Shown here one piece after another: positions 37,693 to 47,844 of a stretch of DNA of 64,000 nucleotides. Numbering within the stretch: position 1 is the first letter of the stretch; each line of letters opens with the position of its first letter. Below the pieces are notes generated by a model. That model was not told the DNA's origin. It did not search any database and saw nothing but the letters and a program-made list of their open reading frames with translations. This stretch comes from Nostoc sp. NMS9. Its GTDB lineage: Bacteria > Cyanobacteriota > Cyanobacteriia > Cyanobacteriales > Nostocaceae. The stretch is taken from assembly GCF_017114995.1 (NCBI RefSeq), contig NZ_JABXKL010000079.1:42578-106577 (forward strand). Direction: 5' to 3'. The position numbers were made by a program, and so were the translations under genes.

Positions 37693-40600
37693 TTATTTAC
37701 GTGACTTATGAGTTTGCTTTTGTCGGTTTAGAGCCAATTTCTGTTTTTCAGATCGGTTATGAATCTCTTGAAAGGAATGTTGTTCTTGCTTTTGACTAAG
37801 ATGTTTTGCCAACAAACTGATACTAGGATATTGAAACATTTCTACCACTGAGATATCGCGTTGCAGTTGTTCTCGCAGTTGCGTGTTTACCTGAGAGATG
37901 AGTAAAGAATGACCGCCTAGATCGAAAAAGTTATCGTTAATACTAACTTTCTCAAGACCCAGTAATGTTTGCCAAGTACTAGCAATAATCTGCTCTAGCT
38001 CTGTTTGAGGTGCTACATATAAGTCGTTGTCAGTAGAGTCAGCTTTTGGTGGTGGTAAGACGCGATGATTGACTTTGCCATTGAGGGTTAAAGCGAGCGT
38101 ATCCAAAAACATAAAAACCGTTGGCACCATGTATTTGGGTAGCTTTTCTCTAAGAAAGTCCCGAAGTTGAGGTGCGAGTTCGTGTGCTTTTGCTGTCTCC
38201 AGGTGACCTTGCCCAACGATATAAGCAACTAGGCGCTTATGGTCTGAGCCATCATCATGAGCAATGACTACCGCTTGTCGAACTATTGGATGTTGATTAA
38301 GTAAGGCTTCTACTTCTCCTAATTCAATACGAAAACCTCGAATTTTAACTTGATGATCAATGCGTTCTAAAAATTCGAGGTTGCCATTAGGGAGGTAGCG
38401 AACTAAGTCGCCTGTCTGATAAAGACGCTCCCCAGGTTTTGAACTGTAGGGGTTAGGAATAAACTTTCCTGCTGTTAAGTCTGGTCGGTTGAAATAGCCA
38501 CGAGCGACACCAACACCTCCAATGTAAAGTTCTCCAGGAGTTCCTATGGGTACGAGTTGTAGATAGGGGTCAAGTACATAAGTTTGGATGTTGGCAATGG
38601 CTCTTCCAATGGGCACTTCGCAAGCTGTCGATGCTGATAACTCACACAGCGTCGCTACAATTGTTGTTTCTGTAGGACCATAGCTGTTGATGAGGTGTAC
38701 TTGCTGATCAACCTGCTGTAGCCAAGTTTCGAGATGCTTTGTTTTGGCTGTTTCGCCCCCAATTATCACTAGCCGTAGGGAATCTGGAAGTGTCAAATTT
38801 GCTGTTGCTAATTCAGTAACTACTTGATGCCAAAAGGCAGTAGGCAAATCGAGGACAGTAATCCCCCAATTGTGGCATTGCAGCAAGAACTCAGAGGTTG
38901 AACTTAACATGTCATCTGTACGCAGCACAAGTGTACCACCACAAACAAGACATGGGAAAATTTCTTCGGCAGCGGCATCAAAGCTGATAGAAGCAAATTG
39001 GAGGACACGATCGCTCGCTTTGAGTCCAAACTCTAAACAGGCAATTTCGGTGTAGTTGACCAAAGATTGATGTTGGATCATCACACCTTTGGGGGTTCCA
39101 GTCGAGCCAGAAGTATAAATCAGATAAGCCAGGTTTTCAGTTTTGGTCTGATGAATCGGGTTTTCCTGGCTTTCTTGGGCAATGAGCATCCAGTCTGCAT
39201 CCAGGCACACAACTTGTGACTCATGTTTGGGGAGTATATCCAGCTGTACTGAAGAGGTTAGTATAACTGGTACTTTAGCATCCATTAACATCGAAGCCAG
39301 ACGTTGCTGAGGATAAGTGGGATCTAGAGGAACATAAGCTCCACCCGCTTTCAGGATGGCTAAGAGTCCTACCACCATTAAGAGCGATCGCTCCACACAA
39401 ATACCGACAAGTACCTCTGGTCCTACACCTAGTTTTTGCAAGTGATGCGCTAGTTGATTCGCACGTTGGTTCAGTTCTTGATAGGTTAGATGCTGCTGAT
39501 TTGGAAAAATTACTGCGATCGCATCCGGTGTCCGCTCTACCTGTGCCTCAAACAATTGATGAATGCACTGCTCTATTTGAGATTTGGGATTTTGGAGCCA
39601 CTGTGTTTCAGAGTTTTCCCCCAACCCCACTGTCGTGAAGGTTTCAAAATCCCCCCTTGCACGTGGCATAGTTTTAGATTGGTTGTTAAACTCTACAACC
39701 AATTGATGTTGTTGTGCTTCTGTCAGGAGTGGTAAGTCCGAAACTCTAGCTTGAGGATTAGCAACAATACCAAAGAGTAAGTTTTGAAAATGCTCTAGCA
39801 TCTGAGTAATTGTAGTGCCATTAAACAGGTCTGTATTGTACTCAAATGACATGATCATTCCTGGCTCTGTAATCTCTACAGACAGGCTCAAATCAAACTG
39901 CGCCGTTTCATTTTCTACTTTCAACTGGCTCACAGTTAGATTGGGCATTTCTGGCAAAGGTGGAGCATTCCGGAAATCGAACATCACTTGAAATACAGGT
40001 GTATAGCTGACGTTTCGTTCTGGCTGCAATGCCTTTACTAGCTGATCAAAAGGTATCTCTTGGTGTGTGTAGGCTTCTAAGGCTACCTTTCGCACACGAT
40101 TTAGTAACTGTTGAAAACTTGGGTTGCCGGAAAGGCTAGTGCGTAATACTAAGGTATTGACAAAAAAGCCAATTAACCCTTTAATTTCGTTGTGGTTACG
40201 GTTGGCAACTGGTGAGCCGACAAGAATATCATCCTGTCCTGTGTAGCGGTAGAGAAAAGTCTGGAATGCTGCTAACAGCAACATATATTGGGTCACGCCC
40301 TCTTGCCGAGCGATCGCTTTCAGTTGCTCACTTAAGGTTTTGGATAGCTGGATAGATTGATGGGAACCTCGCGAGGTTTGAATAGCTGGTCGTGGTCGAT
40401 CTGTGGGTAATTGTAAAACAGTCGGAGCACCTTCAAGTTGTTGTTTCCAGTAAGAAAGTTGGGCTTGGAGTCTTTCTCCTTGAAGTCCTTGCCGCTGCCA
40501 GTACGCAAAGTCTTTGTATTGAATAGATAAATCGGGTAGAGGCAAGAAACTTTCAGTTAAAAATGCTTTATATGTTGATGCCATCTCCTGCATCAATATC

Positions 40601-43140
40601 TCGACAGACCAAGCATCCGAGATAATATGGTGCATCACAAGCAAAAGTATATGTTCTTGTGGCGATAGACACAGAAGTTTAGCACGTAAAAGTGGTCCTT
40701 GTGCCAAGTCAAAAGATTGTTGACTCTGCTGAGTTACTAATTGCCGAACCTCTGTTTCACGTTTTGATCTAGGAATTTTTTGACAATCAACCACTGATAT
40801 GGATAATTTCAAACAGGGGGCTATGACTTGAACAGGTTGACCATCAACTGTGGTAAAAGTAGTTCGTAATGATTCATGTCGTCGCACAATTTCATTGAGG
40901 CTGTGCTCTAGCAGCGTGACTTCTAGCTGGCCCTTGAGGTTAATTGCCAAAGAAATATTGTATGCCAGATTGCCTGGTTCCAACTGATTAATGAACCACA
41001 GTCGCTGCTGTGCAAAAGATAGAGGCTGAACTTCCTCCGTAATTTTTTGAATTGGATTGAGTGACACTGACAATTGAGAAGCCGCTGATGTCATTTCAGC
41101 CAGTATCTTAGTTGCTAGTGCTTGCAAGCTCATACCTTCAAAGAAATCTGCTACAGATACTTCTATTTCTAAGTCAAGCTCAATTCGATTTTTTAATTCA
41201 AATACTTTTAAAGAATCAAGTCCCAGCGTGCTTAATGGTTCTTGTGGATTGATATCATCTGCTGCAATTGAAAGTACTCCCGCCAACAGTTCAATCAAAT
41301 ATGATTCTAAAAGCGGTTGACATTCTCTTGGGGAAAGCGCCAACAGTTCAGAACGCTCTAATCGAGTTTCTTTTCTGACAATATCACTAATTTTGAGAAT
41401 ATTGCTTGCAACTACATTTAGTTGACCATTCTCAAACTGAGCGCGAGTTGTACGTCTTTGAATCTTACCGCTAGAAGTTTTGGGAATGCTACCTGGTTTA
41501 ATTAAAACTACGCCAGAAACTTGTACTTCATGTTCTTCACTAATAGCTTGCCGAATTGCGCTAGCTACTTCTGCTAAATTTGGCTTGGCGCGAAACTCTA
41601 ATTCTTGTACAACAAAGAGTCTTTCTTCGTTATTAACTTCTACTGTAAATGCTGCATTAGCACCAGAACGCAATGATAGATGACTGCGTTCTGCGGTTAA
41701 TTCTATATCTTGTGGGTAAATATTTTTACCACGAATAATAATTAAATCTTTTGCTCTACCTGTAATAAAGAGTTCTTCATCATGCAAAAAGCCTAAGTCA
41801 CCAGTCCGTAAAAACGGCCCCTCTTTTGTGTCTTTTAGATAGGCGTGGAATGTTTGCTCTGTTTCTTGTGTTCGATTCCAATAACCCTGACCAACACTCG
41901 GCCCAAATACCCAGATTTCGCCAACTTCATCTGATGAACAGCGAGTTAATGTTTCAGGATTGACAATAACAATCTGCTGTTGAGGAATTGTTTTACCGCA
42001 ACTGACAAAGCTTTGGATATCTTGACTCTGGGTAATTGCTTCGACTATCTGGTTCTGTGAAAGTGCAAATTTCTCTACAGTTCTGACTTGGGGTAAGCCT
42101 GTTTTGACCCCACCAGAAACTATCAAAGTTGCTTCTGCCATGCCATAACAGGGGTAGAATCCTTCTGGACGAAAGCCACACTCAGCAAAGGTAGTTGCAA
42201 ATTGTTCAAGAGTATCTTGCCGGACTGGTTCCGCACCGTTAAACGCCACACTCCAACTACTTAAGTCGAGAGTTTCTTTCTGTTGTTGAGTAATCCTTTG
42301 AACACAGTGTTCATAAGCAAAGTTGGGACCACCACTCGTGGTGCCTTTGTAGCGGGAAATTGCTTGTAACCAGCGGTAAGGTCGTTGCAGAAAAGATGCT
42401 GGCGACATTAAGATGCAACCAAACCCGCCATACAAAGGTTGCAAAATACCACCAATCAACCCCATATCATGGTAGATAGGTAGCCAGGATACAAACTTAC
42501 TCTTAGGCGAATGTTCCATAAGTTGGTAAGTCACGGCGGCGTTGTGTAGCAGATTGCCATGACTAAGCATGACTCCCTTTGGTGTCCCTGTAGAACCCGA
42601 TGTGTATTGCAAAAAGGCTAAAGCATCCGCATTAATTAAAGGTTGTTGCCAAGAATCTTCTAGACCCTGTGCTATGTTGTCAGTTGTCAACCAGCGAAAA
42701 TTTCCCTCTTTTGTTTCTTGTATGAGTATTGATTGTAATGTGGGGAGCATTGCTGTTGTCGTGAGAGCAACGCTTGCCTGTGCATCTATGCTAATAGCCT
42801 CTATTCTAGGCGTCTTACGTTGATTGGCAGGCGGATAAGCTGGAATCGCCACTACCCCTGCATATAGACAACCGAAAAATGCTGTTAGGTAATCCAGTCC
42901 AGGAGGATAGAGCAATATGGCACGTTCCCCACTTAAACCAAGAGCTTGGAGTTGAGCTGCTACAGCCCGACTGCGCTGATCCAACTCATGGTAAGTCAGT
43001 GTTGATTCCTGAGTCTCTCCATCTTCAAGAAAGGTAAATGCTTGTGCATGTGGTGTTTTTAAGCTGCGATAACGCAGAATATCAACTATTGTTTTATATT
43101 GATGAGATATTTCTTGAAAGTTATTGAGAATTAAAGTCAT
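37693..43140 (-). CDS. Lipo-initiation NRPS: FAAL-ACP-C-A-PCP
   Basis: 1815 residues from the ATG at 43140, chosen for the TGAGG 7-11 bases upstream; a GTG at 43167 would add nine. FAAL about 10-590 (FLQYTSGSTGTPKGVM, GFGCILMSP, then AFNGAEPV) activates a fatty acid as acyl-AMP. ACP about 630-705 with LGLDSLK. C domain from PLSFAQQRLWF with HHIISDAWS (Ala instead of Gly after Asp). A domain with YTSGSTGTPKGVM; pocket residues read by eye D-A-E-D-I-G-S-I-V, with two acidic positions. PCP Ser in LGGHSL near 1755. It should be the first enzyme of the line, making an N-acyl amino acid. A repeat-derived insertion sits in the C-A linker. Confidence 0.94.
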   Translation of the reverse strand: MTLILNNFQEISHQYKTIVDILRYRSLKTPHAQAFTFLEDGETQESTLTYHELDQRSRAVAAQLQALGLSGERAILLYPPGLDYLTAFFGCLYAGVVAIPAYPPANQRKTPRIEAISIDAQASVALTTTAMLPTLQSILIQETKEGNFRWLTTDNIAQGLEDSWQQPLINADALAFLQYTSGSTGTPKGVMLSHGNLLHNAAVTYQLMEHSPKSKFVSWLPIYHDMGLIGGILQPLYGGFGCILMSPASFLQRPYRWLQAISRYKGTTSGGPNFAYEHCVQRITQQQKETLDLSSWSVAFNGAEPVRQDTLEQFATTFAECGFRPEGFYPCYGMAEATLIVSGGVKTGLPQVRTVEKFALSQNQIVEAITQSQDIQSFVSCGKTIPQQQIVIVNPETLTRCSSDEVGEIWVFGPSVGQGYWNRTQETEQTFHAYLKDTKEGPFLRTGDLGFLHDEELFITGRAKDLIIIRGKNIYPQDIELTAERSHLSLRSGANAAFTVEVNNEERLFVVQELEFRAKPNLAEVASAIRQAISEEHEVQVSGVVLIKPGSIPKTSSGKIQRRTTRAQFENGQLNVVASNILKISDIVRKETRLERSELLALSPRECQPLLESYLIELLAGVLSIAADDINPQEPLSTLGLDSLKVFELKNRIELDLEIEVSVADFFEGMSLQALATKILAEMTSAASQLSVSLNPIQKITEEVQPLSFAQQRLWFINQLEPGNLAYNISLAINLKGQLEVTLLEHSLNEIVRRHESLRTTFTTVDGQPVQVIAPCLKLSISVVDCQKIPRSKRETEVRQLVTQQSQQSFDLAQGPLLRAKLLCLSPQEHILLLVMHHIISDAWSVEILMQEMASTYKAFLTESFLPLPDLSIQYKDFAYWQRQGLQGERLQAQLSYWKQQLEGAPTVLQLPTDRPRPAIQTSRGSHQSIQLSKTLSEQLKAIARQEGVTQYMLLLAAFQTFLYRYTGQDDILVGSPVANRNHNEIKGLIGFFVNTLVLRTSLSGNPSFQQLLNRVRKVALEAYTHQEIPFDQLVKALQPERNVSYTPVFQVMFDFRNAPPLPEMPNLTVSQLKVENETAQFDLSLSVEITEPGMIMSFEYNTDLFNGTTITQMLEHFQNLLFGIVANPQARVSDLPLLTEAQQHQLVVEFNNQSKTMPRARGDFETFTTVGLGENSETQWLQNPKSQIEQCIHQLFEAQVERTPDAIAVIFPNQQHLTYQELNQRANQLAHHLQKLGVGPEVLVGICVERSLLMVVGLLAILKAGGAYVPLDPTYPQQRLASMLMDAKVPVILTSSVQLDILPKHESQVVCLDADWMLIAQESQENPIHQTKTENLAYLIYTSGSTGTPKGVMIQHQSLVNYTEIACLEFGLKASDRVLQFASISFDAAAEEIFPCLVCGGTLVLRTDDMLSSTSEFLLQCHNWGITVLDLPTAFWHQVVTELATANLTLPDSLRLVIIGGETAKTKHLETWLQQVDQQVHLINSYGPTETTIVATLCELSASTACEVPIGRAIANIQTYVLDPYLQLVPIGTPGELYIGGVGVARGYFNRPDLTAGKFIPNPYSSKPGERLYQTGDLVRYLPNGNLEFLERIDHQVKIRGFRIELGEVEALLNQHPIVRQAVVIAHDDGSDHKRLVAYIVGQGHLETAKAHELAPQLRDFLREKLPKYMVPTVFMFLDTLALTLNGKVNHRVLPPPKADSTDNDLYVAPQTELEQIIASTWQTLLGLEKVSINDNFFDLGGHSLLISQVNTQLREQLQRDISVVEMFQYPSISLLAKHLSQKQEQHSFQEIHNRSEKQKLALNRQKQTHKSRK
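39575..39690. repeat. Dispersed repeat inserted in frame in the C-A linker of the loading NRPS
   Basis: The usual linker runs directly from VEFNNT-type sequence to CIHQLFEAQ. Here about 38 residues (KTMPRARGDFETFTTVGLGE onwards) are added, encoded by a segment with cccccaaccccact and caaaatccccccttgcacg, similar in style to 6785-6858. The frame remains open. Confidence 0.55.
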
Positions 43141-43993
43141 TTTATACCTCAGCCAATTTAGATACACACAAACAACTCTTAAATAGGGCTAACCAAATGA
43201 GACATTCAGCTACTGGTGGCTTACGGTAAGATTTTTAATATTCAGAATTTTTTTGGATAGTCAGTGCTACTGCCTGGTCAGTGGCAGAGATTTTTTCAAA
43301 TTATGTTGCAAATATTTTTCAGAGAATGCTTGAAAAGTCAAAGCATATACTAAAAACCTCACTTCCATTTCTATCTCCTACAAGGAGATAGGCTTTGAAA
43401 CCCTTATTCCCTTGTAGGAAAGGGGGTTAGAGGGGATAATTCTGAGGCTTTTGGTGTTTCATACAATACTTTTAAAATACTTTTTCACTCAATGTTTTCT
43501 AATATAGAAGGAATTTATTGCATTTAGCAACCCCTAAACTATAAAGAATTATTATCAATAACTATTAAATTATATTTGCAATCAGGCTTGACTAATTTAC
43601 TACTTTTAGTATATGCAAGTTTGGGAGTTGCAAAATATAAGTATGAATTTAAGCGTAGGCTTAGCCCGTCGTAGATATCCCTTGCAAGGTTTAAAATATA
43701 CATCAGATTATATTCAGATAAAAGGGAAAAAATAGCGATTTTAGACCTTATTTAAAAGACTAAATGGCAAAATGTTTTGTTATTAAAAGCCCGAATATAT
43801 ACTTAAAATTTGCTTGATTATATAGTCTATTGTATAAAACATAGTTCAGTAGTAGTTTTGGACGCTACGCCCTTAAAAGCTTGAGGCGAGCGAATATATT
43901 GAGTTCTGCTTAGGTCAATAGTTAGGAATAAATTGTGGTAAGATTGTTGAAAATTAATATTATCAAGCTATAACCATCTACCAATCGCCAGCT
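43141..43993. promoter_or_regulatory. Divergent control region of the biosynthetic operon, with palindromic repeat and possible iron box
   Basis: About 850 bases without a gene lie between the loading NRPS (minus) and the AraC remnant (plus), so the main operon promoter should be here. A perfect palindrome CTATCTCCT-ACA-AGGAGATAG lies at 43371-43391 and is followed by a C/G-rich dispersed repeat to about 43440. An AT-rich stretch at 43544-43567 (gaattattatcaataactatt) vaguely resembles a Fur box. No confident -35/-10 pair was identified. Confidence 0.45.
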
Positions 43994-44365
43994 ATGACCA
44001 TTACCCTAACGCTGGAACAGGAAAGAGACCTTTGGGCAGAAGCTAGACAAAATAGCCAACAAAACTTGTCAGAGCCATTTGAATCCTATTGTCAAGTACC
44101 TAAACAACTGGGCAAAGGATATACGCGAAGCATAGAAGTGCATACCCAAGTGCATCTGGGGATTAGTAACTACGAATACTACGATGATGTACTGGAAGCA
44201 GGCTGTGAATGCCTTCACCCTTTGCAATTTGCTATGGAAGAAGCAAAACGCTGGCTCAGAGAAGGAAATCGCACAGTACTAGAAGTGGCAATTATGACTG
44301 GTTACTCCAATCTTATACACTTTAGTGTTGCTTTTAAACGTAAGTTTGGTATTTTTCCCAGTTAG
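43994..44365 (+). pseudogene. AraC-family (PchR-like) regulator with its middle deleted
   Basis: 123 residues. The first about 65 (TITLTLEQERDLWAEA, YCQVPKQLGKGYTRSIEV) match the N-terminus of cyanobacterial PchR-type AraC regulators, which are normally about 320-340 residues. The last about 40 (AKRWLREGNRTVLEVAIM and HFSVAFKRKFGIFPS) match the second helix-turn-helix at the C-terminus. The middle, including the rest of the sensor part and the first helix-turn-helix, is missing while the frame stays open. Such regulators control siderophore receptor genes, and a receptor remnant follows 150 bases on. It cannot bind DNA normally. Confidence 0.8.
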
Positions 44366-44514
44366 TGTTTGTTGCCAGAAAAGTTTGTTTGGCGATGATT
44401 AGTTCTGTATTGGGGTTGACACAACTCATCCAATTCCTCTAATCTCAATTTTAAGCTTATTCAGAAAGCTTCTCAACAAAGGGGGTTTTGGTTACTGGAG
44501 TGTGGGGAATTATT

Positions 44515-45254
44515 GTGAGGATTCAAGAGTTGTCGTCTAATATTTGGCTGTGGTTGGTGATGAGTTTTCTGCCATTGTTGATGGCACAATCTGTACGGGC
44601 ACAAGAGCAAGAGCAGCAAAATGAGCCAACAGTAATTACAACAATTAAGCGACTGAGCGAGATTGAACACCCAGCCACCAATGTTAGCGAGTTGTTTTCT
44701 CAATCGTCAACACCTTCAAGTCAAGTTGTGCAAGTGACGGCAGTGAAGGCAAATCCTACCGCCAAAGGTGTGGAGGTGATTCTACAAACTACCAAAGGGG
44801 AACAATTACAAATTACGAATCGCAGTGCTGGTAATAGTTTTATTGCTGATATTCCCAATGCCCAGCTGCGTTTACCCAATGGTGATGGGTTTACATTCCG
44901 TTCCGAAAAACCACTTGCGGGAGTTACTGAAATAACAGTCAATAACTTTGATGCCAATACTATCGGGGTGACGGTGATCGGTGAGGGAAGCTCACCAACA
45001 GTCGAGTTATTTGACAGCGATGAAGGTCTGATTTTTGGGTTGACAACTGCCAGGGGGATCTGGCTAATGACTTTAAAATATCTAGCTACTTGCGTACTGA
45101 TGCCAGCATTTTTTATCGGCGAAATAGCTGGAAGCTTGGACTCAACTTCAATAATCTTTTTAATGTTAACTACATTGATGTTGGCCAGAATAGAACCTCT
45201 ATTACCCCTGGTGAACCGTTTACAGTTGTAGGATCGCTCTCAGTGGAGTTTTGA
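44515..45254 (+). pseudogene. TonB-dependent receptor remnant: AMIN domain joined out of frame to the barrel end
   Basis: From a GTG at 44515 the frame gives a signal peptide and a complete AMIN domain very like that of the receptor at 7031 (KANPTAKGVEVILQT, FDSDEGLIFGLT). At about 45047 it jumps to the last about 66 codons of a receptor, but in another frame. That frame reads GDLANDFKISSYLRTDASIF, LNFNNLFNVNY and PGEPFTVVGSLSVEF, with stop at 45252. The plug and most of the barrel are gone. The uninterrupted frame ends at 45231 with meaningless residues. A typical receptor is about 850-900 residues. Confidence 0.88.
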
Positions 45255-45356
45255 CGAATTCAAGAGCGACAAGACTTATCAAGTAGGCGCATCTTAAGCA
45301 GGGAATATCTATGATGAAATCCAAACAAATACGCAATCTAACATTAGGTGAGTTCG

Positions 45357-46463
45357 ATGAACCTTTCCCTCCCAACCGCCAAACAAATAGTATTTATCTT
45401 ACACCGCTATATTGGTTTAGCTATAGGCCTGCTATTAGTTATAGCTGGCTTAACAGGTAGCTTGTTGGTATTTGCGGATGAGATCGACCACTTCTTGTTG
45501 GCTCGCCAAATCGGACATATCATCCCTCAAGGACAACAAGTTTCCATTGAGTCGGTGCTGAATACCGTTAAGACAGCTTACAGCAACCACCCAGAACTTA
45601 AAGTTGAGCGGATCTATACACTACCAGAACCAGATATTCCTTACCAAATCTGGCTCCGTTCTTCTGAAGGTGAACGAACAGAAATCAACGTTAATCCCTA
45701 CACAGGTGCAATCATGGGTAGCCGTGTGTGGGATAATACGCTGAAGTCACTCACGCTTAAATTACACTACCAACTCTTTGCTGGCGATGTTGGAATTCAA
45801 ATAATGGGGGTAGTGGCGCTGTTACTATTTATCCTTTGCATTACAGGAATTATTCTCTGGCCTGGATGGAAAAGGCTGATTTCTGGCTTCAAAATTAAAT
45901 GGAATGCACATCCACGACGAATCAACTTTGACATCCATAAAGTCTCAGGGATTATAGTAGCTGTTTTCTTGGGATTAATTAGCTTCACCGGTTTCTGTTG
46001 GAATTTTTATGATTTCACACAATCTATAATTTATGCACTCACCTCTACTCCCAATCCATCTAACCTTGTTTCCCAAAACATTACTGGTAAATCGCCGCTT
46101 AATGTAACACAACTGCTGCAAAAAGCAGATGCGGCATTACCAGATGAAGTTACAACTTACGTTTTGCTACCAATAAAACCGGAAGATGCGATCGCAGTGG
46201 GCAAAAAACTACCCCAGGAAAGCTGGAAGTACGGCTACAGCCAGATTTATCTGGATCAGTATACAGGTGAGGTTTTGCGATTGAAGCATGGGTTAAAAGC
46301 ACCTCTAGGTGAGAAAATTTTGGATTCCTTTGTAGCACTGCATTATGGCACTTTTGGCGGATTACCAACACGTATTCTCTATGTGTTTGTCGGACTTGCA
46401 CCGCTCATTCTATCTATTACCGGTTTTGTGATGTGGCGGTATCGTTATCGAAAAAAATCTTGA
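45357..46463 (+). CDS. PepSY-associated transmembrane protein
   Basis: 368 residues from ATG 45357 (GGTGAG just upstream); GTG 45348 is an alternative. Four or five membrane helices are visible (IGLAIGLLLVIAGLTGSLLV, VALLLFILCITGIILW, SGIIVAVFLGLISFTGFCW, VFVGLAPLILSITGFVMW) with histidines at helix ends (LHRYIGL, KLHYQLF, DIHKVSG, ALHYGTFGG). PepSY segments lie between them. Relatives beside siderophore receptors are thought to act in iron reduction or release. A short ATG-led frame at 45311 (KSKQIRNLTL) looks like the start of another such protein and may be a relic of rearrangement. Confidence 0.9.
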   Translation: MNLSLPTAKQIVFILHRYIGLAIGLLLVIAGLTGSLLVFADEIDHFLLARQIGHIIPQGQQVSIESVLNTVKTAYSNHPELKVERIYTLPEPDIPYQIWLRSSEGERTEINVNPYTGAIMGSRVWDNTLKSLTLKLHYQLFAGDVGIQIMGVVALLLFILCITGIILWPGWKRLISGFKIKWNAHPRRINFDIHKVSGIIVAVFLGLISFTGFCWNFYDFTQSIIYALTSTPNPSNLVSQNITGKSPLNVTQLLQKADAALPDEVTTYVLLPIKPEDAIAVGKKLPQESWKYGYSQIYLDQYTGEVLRLKHGLKAPLGEKILDSFVALHYGTFGGLPTRILYVFVGLAPLILSITGFVMWRYRYRKKS

Positions 46464-46552
46464 TGCACGACCAATTCTGCCAATTTTATTGAAAGATTAA
46501 AACATAACCTGATAACATCACTAGCCAAAAGAATGTGAACTGAGGTATTACT

Positions 46553-46888
46553 ATGGCAACAATGGGAAAGTATTGCAAAGCTTACTCTTTGAAAAAATTA
46601 CGTGAGTTCAGTCAGTGGACTGAGTGTGCTAAAAATACAAGGAGAGAAAACAAATCAGTTGAGGGTAAGGAAGTCGAAAGTAATAGACAGTTAACTGATG
46701 ATCACTTTCTTTACCTACAAGAAAATTACCTAGTGACTGATGGGATTTTCAAGGATGAGAATATCATTTTTGACAATATAACTCCCGAATGGAAGGAGTT
46801 TTGCCACAAGACCTTAGCATTTGAGATTCCAGTCTACGAGCCTGTACTTGTACAAGCATCAACAAATCAAAACAAAAGTGATTCTTAA
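46553..46888 (+). CDS. Small conserved-looking protein of unknown function
   Basis: 111 residues, soluble, charged, no signal or membrane helix. Segments such as YCKAYSLKKLREFSQWTE and YLQENYLVTDGIFKDENIIF look well ordered. I recall similar proteins beside cyanobacterial NRPS genes but cannot assign a role. It is the first of two small genes before the MbtH gene. Confidence 0.7.
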   Translation: MATMGKYCKAYSLKKLREFSQWTECAKNTRRENKSVEGKEVESNRQLTDDHFLYLQENYLVTDGIFKDENIIFDNITPEWKEFCHKTLAFEIPVYEPVLVQASTNQNKSDS

Positions 46889-46903
46889 GAGGAAGACATC
46901 TGT

Positions 46904-47230
46904 ATGAATGAATTAGTGCAACGTTTATCAAAAGGTGAACATTCTGTTGAAGCAAGCTTAAGACCCGAAAAAACAGCTACAGCACTAAAAGAAAATATTG
47001 ATCGAGGGTACGTACATATCAAATTCACAAATACTAGCGGAGGTACTGATTTAGGTATCAGACTCGACCCAGAAGCATCTAATTTGCAAGAAGCTGACTT
47101 TGAGCATCAAACAGGGAGGGTTCATCTGGTTGGGAACTTGACACTGAATTACGTGAAAGTTCGATGTATTGCAGATATTGAACTGGCAAGTTTAGAAGGT
47201 AAGGGACATCTTGAACCAGTGGAATCGTGA
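46904..47230 (+). CDS. Small protein of unknown function, next to the MbtH gene
   Basis: 108 residues, preceded by AAGAGGAAG about 8 bases from ATG and only 15 bases after the previous gene, so probably co-transcribed with it. Beta-rich appearance (GYVHIKFTNTSGGTDLGIRL, GRVHLVGNLTLNYVKVRCIA). No signal peptide or known motif. Not recognised. Confidence 0.7.
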   Translation: MNELVQRLSKGEHSVEASLRPEKTATALKENIDRGYVHIKFTNTSGGTDLGIRLDPEASNLQEADFEHQTGRVHLVGNLTLNYVKVRCIADIELASLEGKGHLEPVES

Positions 47231-47248
47231 GATTTCCCCGTGCAAATT

Positions 47249-47477
47249 ATTAAGGTTTATGGACTAGTAGACATCGGGGTAAATAAGCCACCCATTTAAA
47301 ATGCCTGAAACCCTTGCCCAAACTTAATTACCTAGTTTCCTTCTCGCCTTCACGCCAGTCTTAGGAATTACAGGCAGTTAGTACTAGTAGTCTGCCAAGT
47401 GTAATTATGACAGGTTAAACGAGTTAGTAGTAAGCACTTTATTGCTTAAATGACGGCTAGAGCAACCCACTACTAAC
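47249..47477. repeat. Dispersed repeat region between the small genes and the MbtH gene
   Basis: The 316-base gap 47231-47546 has no gene. Around 47252-47300 is a gtttatggactagtagacatcgg-type dispersed sequence familiar from Nostoc genomes. GTTAGTAGT at 47423-47431 pairs with ACTACTAAC at 47469-47477, enclosing a degraded inner stem (agtaagcactttattgcttaaat); this is another Nostoc-type palindromic repeat. Confidence 0.45.
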
Positions 47478-47546
47478 TTATTGTAGTGAAGTACTGGATT
47501 ATCAAATCTTAGAAAGCATAGCCAATTAAATAGCAGGAGATAAATT

Positions 47547-47774
47547 ATGTACCAAGACGACAAAGAAGACACAACAATTTACAAAGTTGTAGTCAATCAT
47601 GAAGAACAGTATTCCATTTGGCCTGCTGACCGAGAAAACGCACTCGGCTGGAAAGATGCTGGCAAAAGTGGTTTGAAACAAGAATGTCTAGATTACATCA
47701 AAGAAGTTTGGACTGATATGAGACCACTTAGTCTTCGCAAGAAAATGGAAGAAGTTGCTGGGGGTAAATCATAA
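47547..47774 (+). CDS. MbtH-like protein
   Basis: 75 residues, the family length. The signature is complete: NHEEQYSIWPADRE, GWKDAGKSG, CLDYIKEVWTDMRPLSLR. MbtH-like proteins bind the N-terminal part of NRPS adenylation domains and aid folding or activation. A strong ribosome site (CAGGAGA) lies upstream. It probably serves the A domains of the cluster on the other strand. Confidence 0.96.
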   Translation: MYQDDKEDTTIYKVVVNHEEQYSIWPADRENALGWKDAGKSGLKQECLDYIKEVWTDMRPLSLRKKMEEVAGGKS

Positions 47775-47804
47775 CGCATTTGATTTTTCGTAAAGGTTGT
47801 CCAA

Positions 47805-47844
47805 GGTCAAGAGTCAAAGATCAAAAAACTCTGGACTCTTGACC
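47805..47844. repeat. Inverted repeat between the MbtH and thioesterase genes
   Basis: GGTCAAGAGTC (47805-47815) and GACTCTTGACC (47834-47844) form an 11-bp perfect stem. It could end the MbtH transcript, but no T-run follows. It resembles dispersed palindromes. The rest of the gap to 48068 includes a GC-rich patch (gcttgcttcccccgagggg) of repeat type. Confidence 0.55.
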
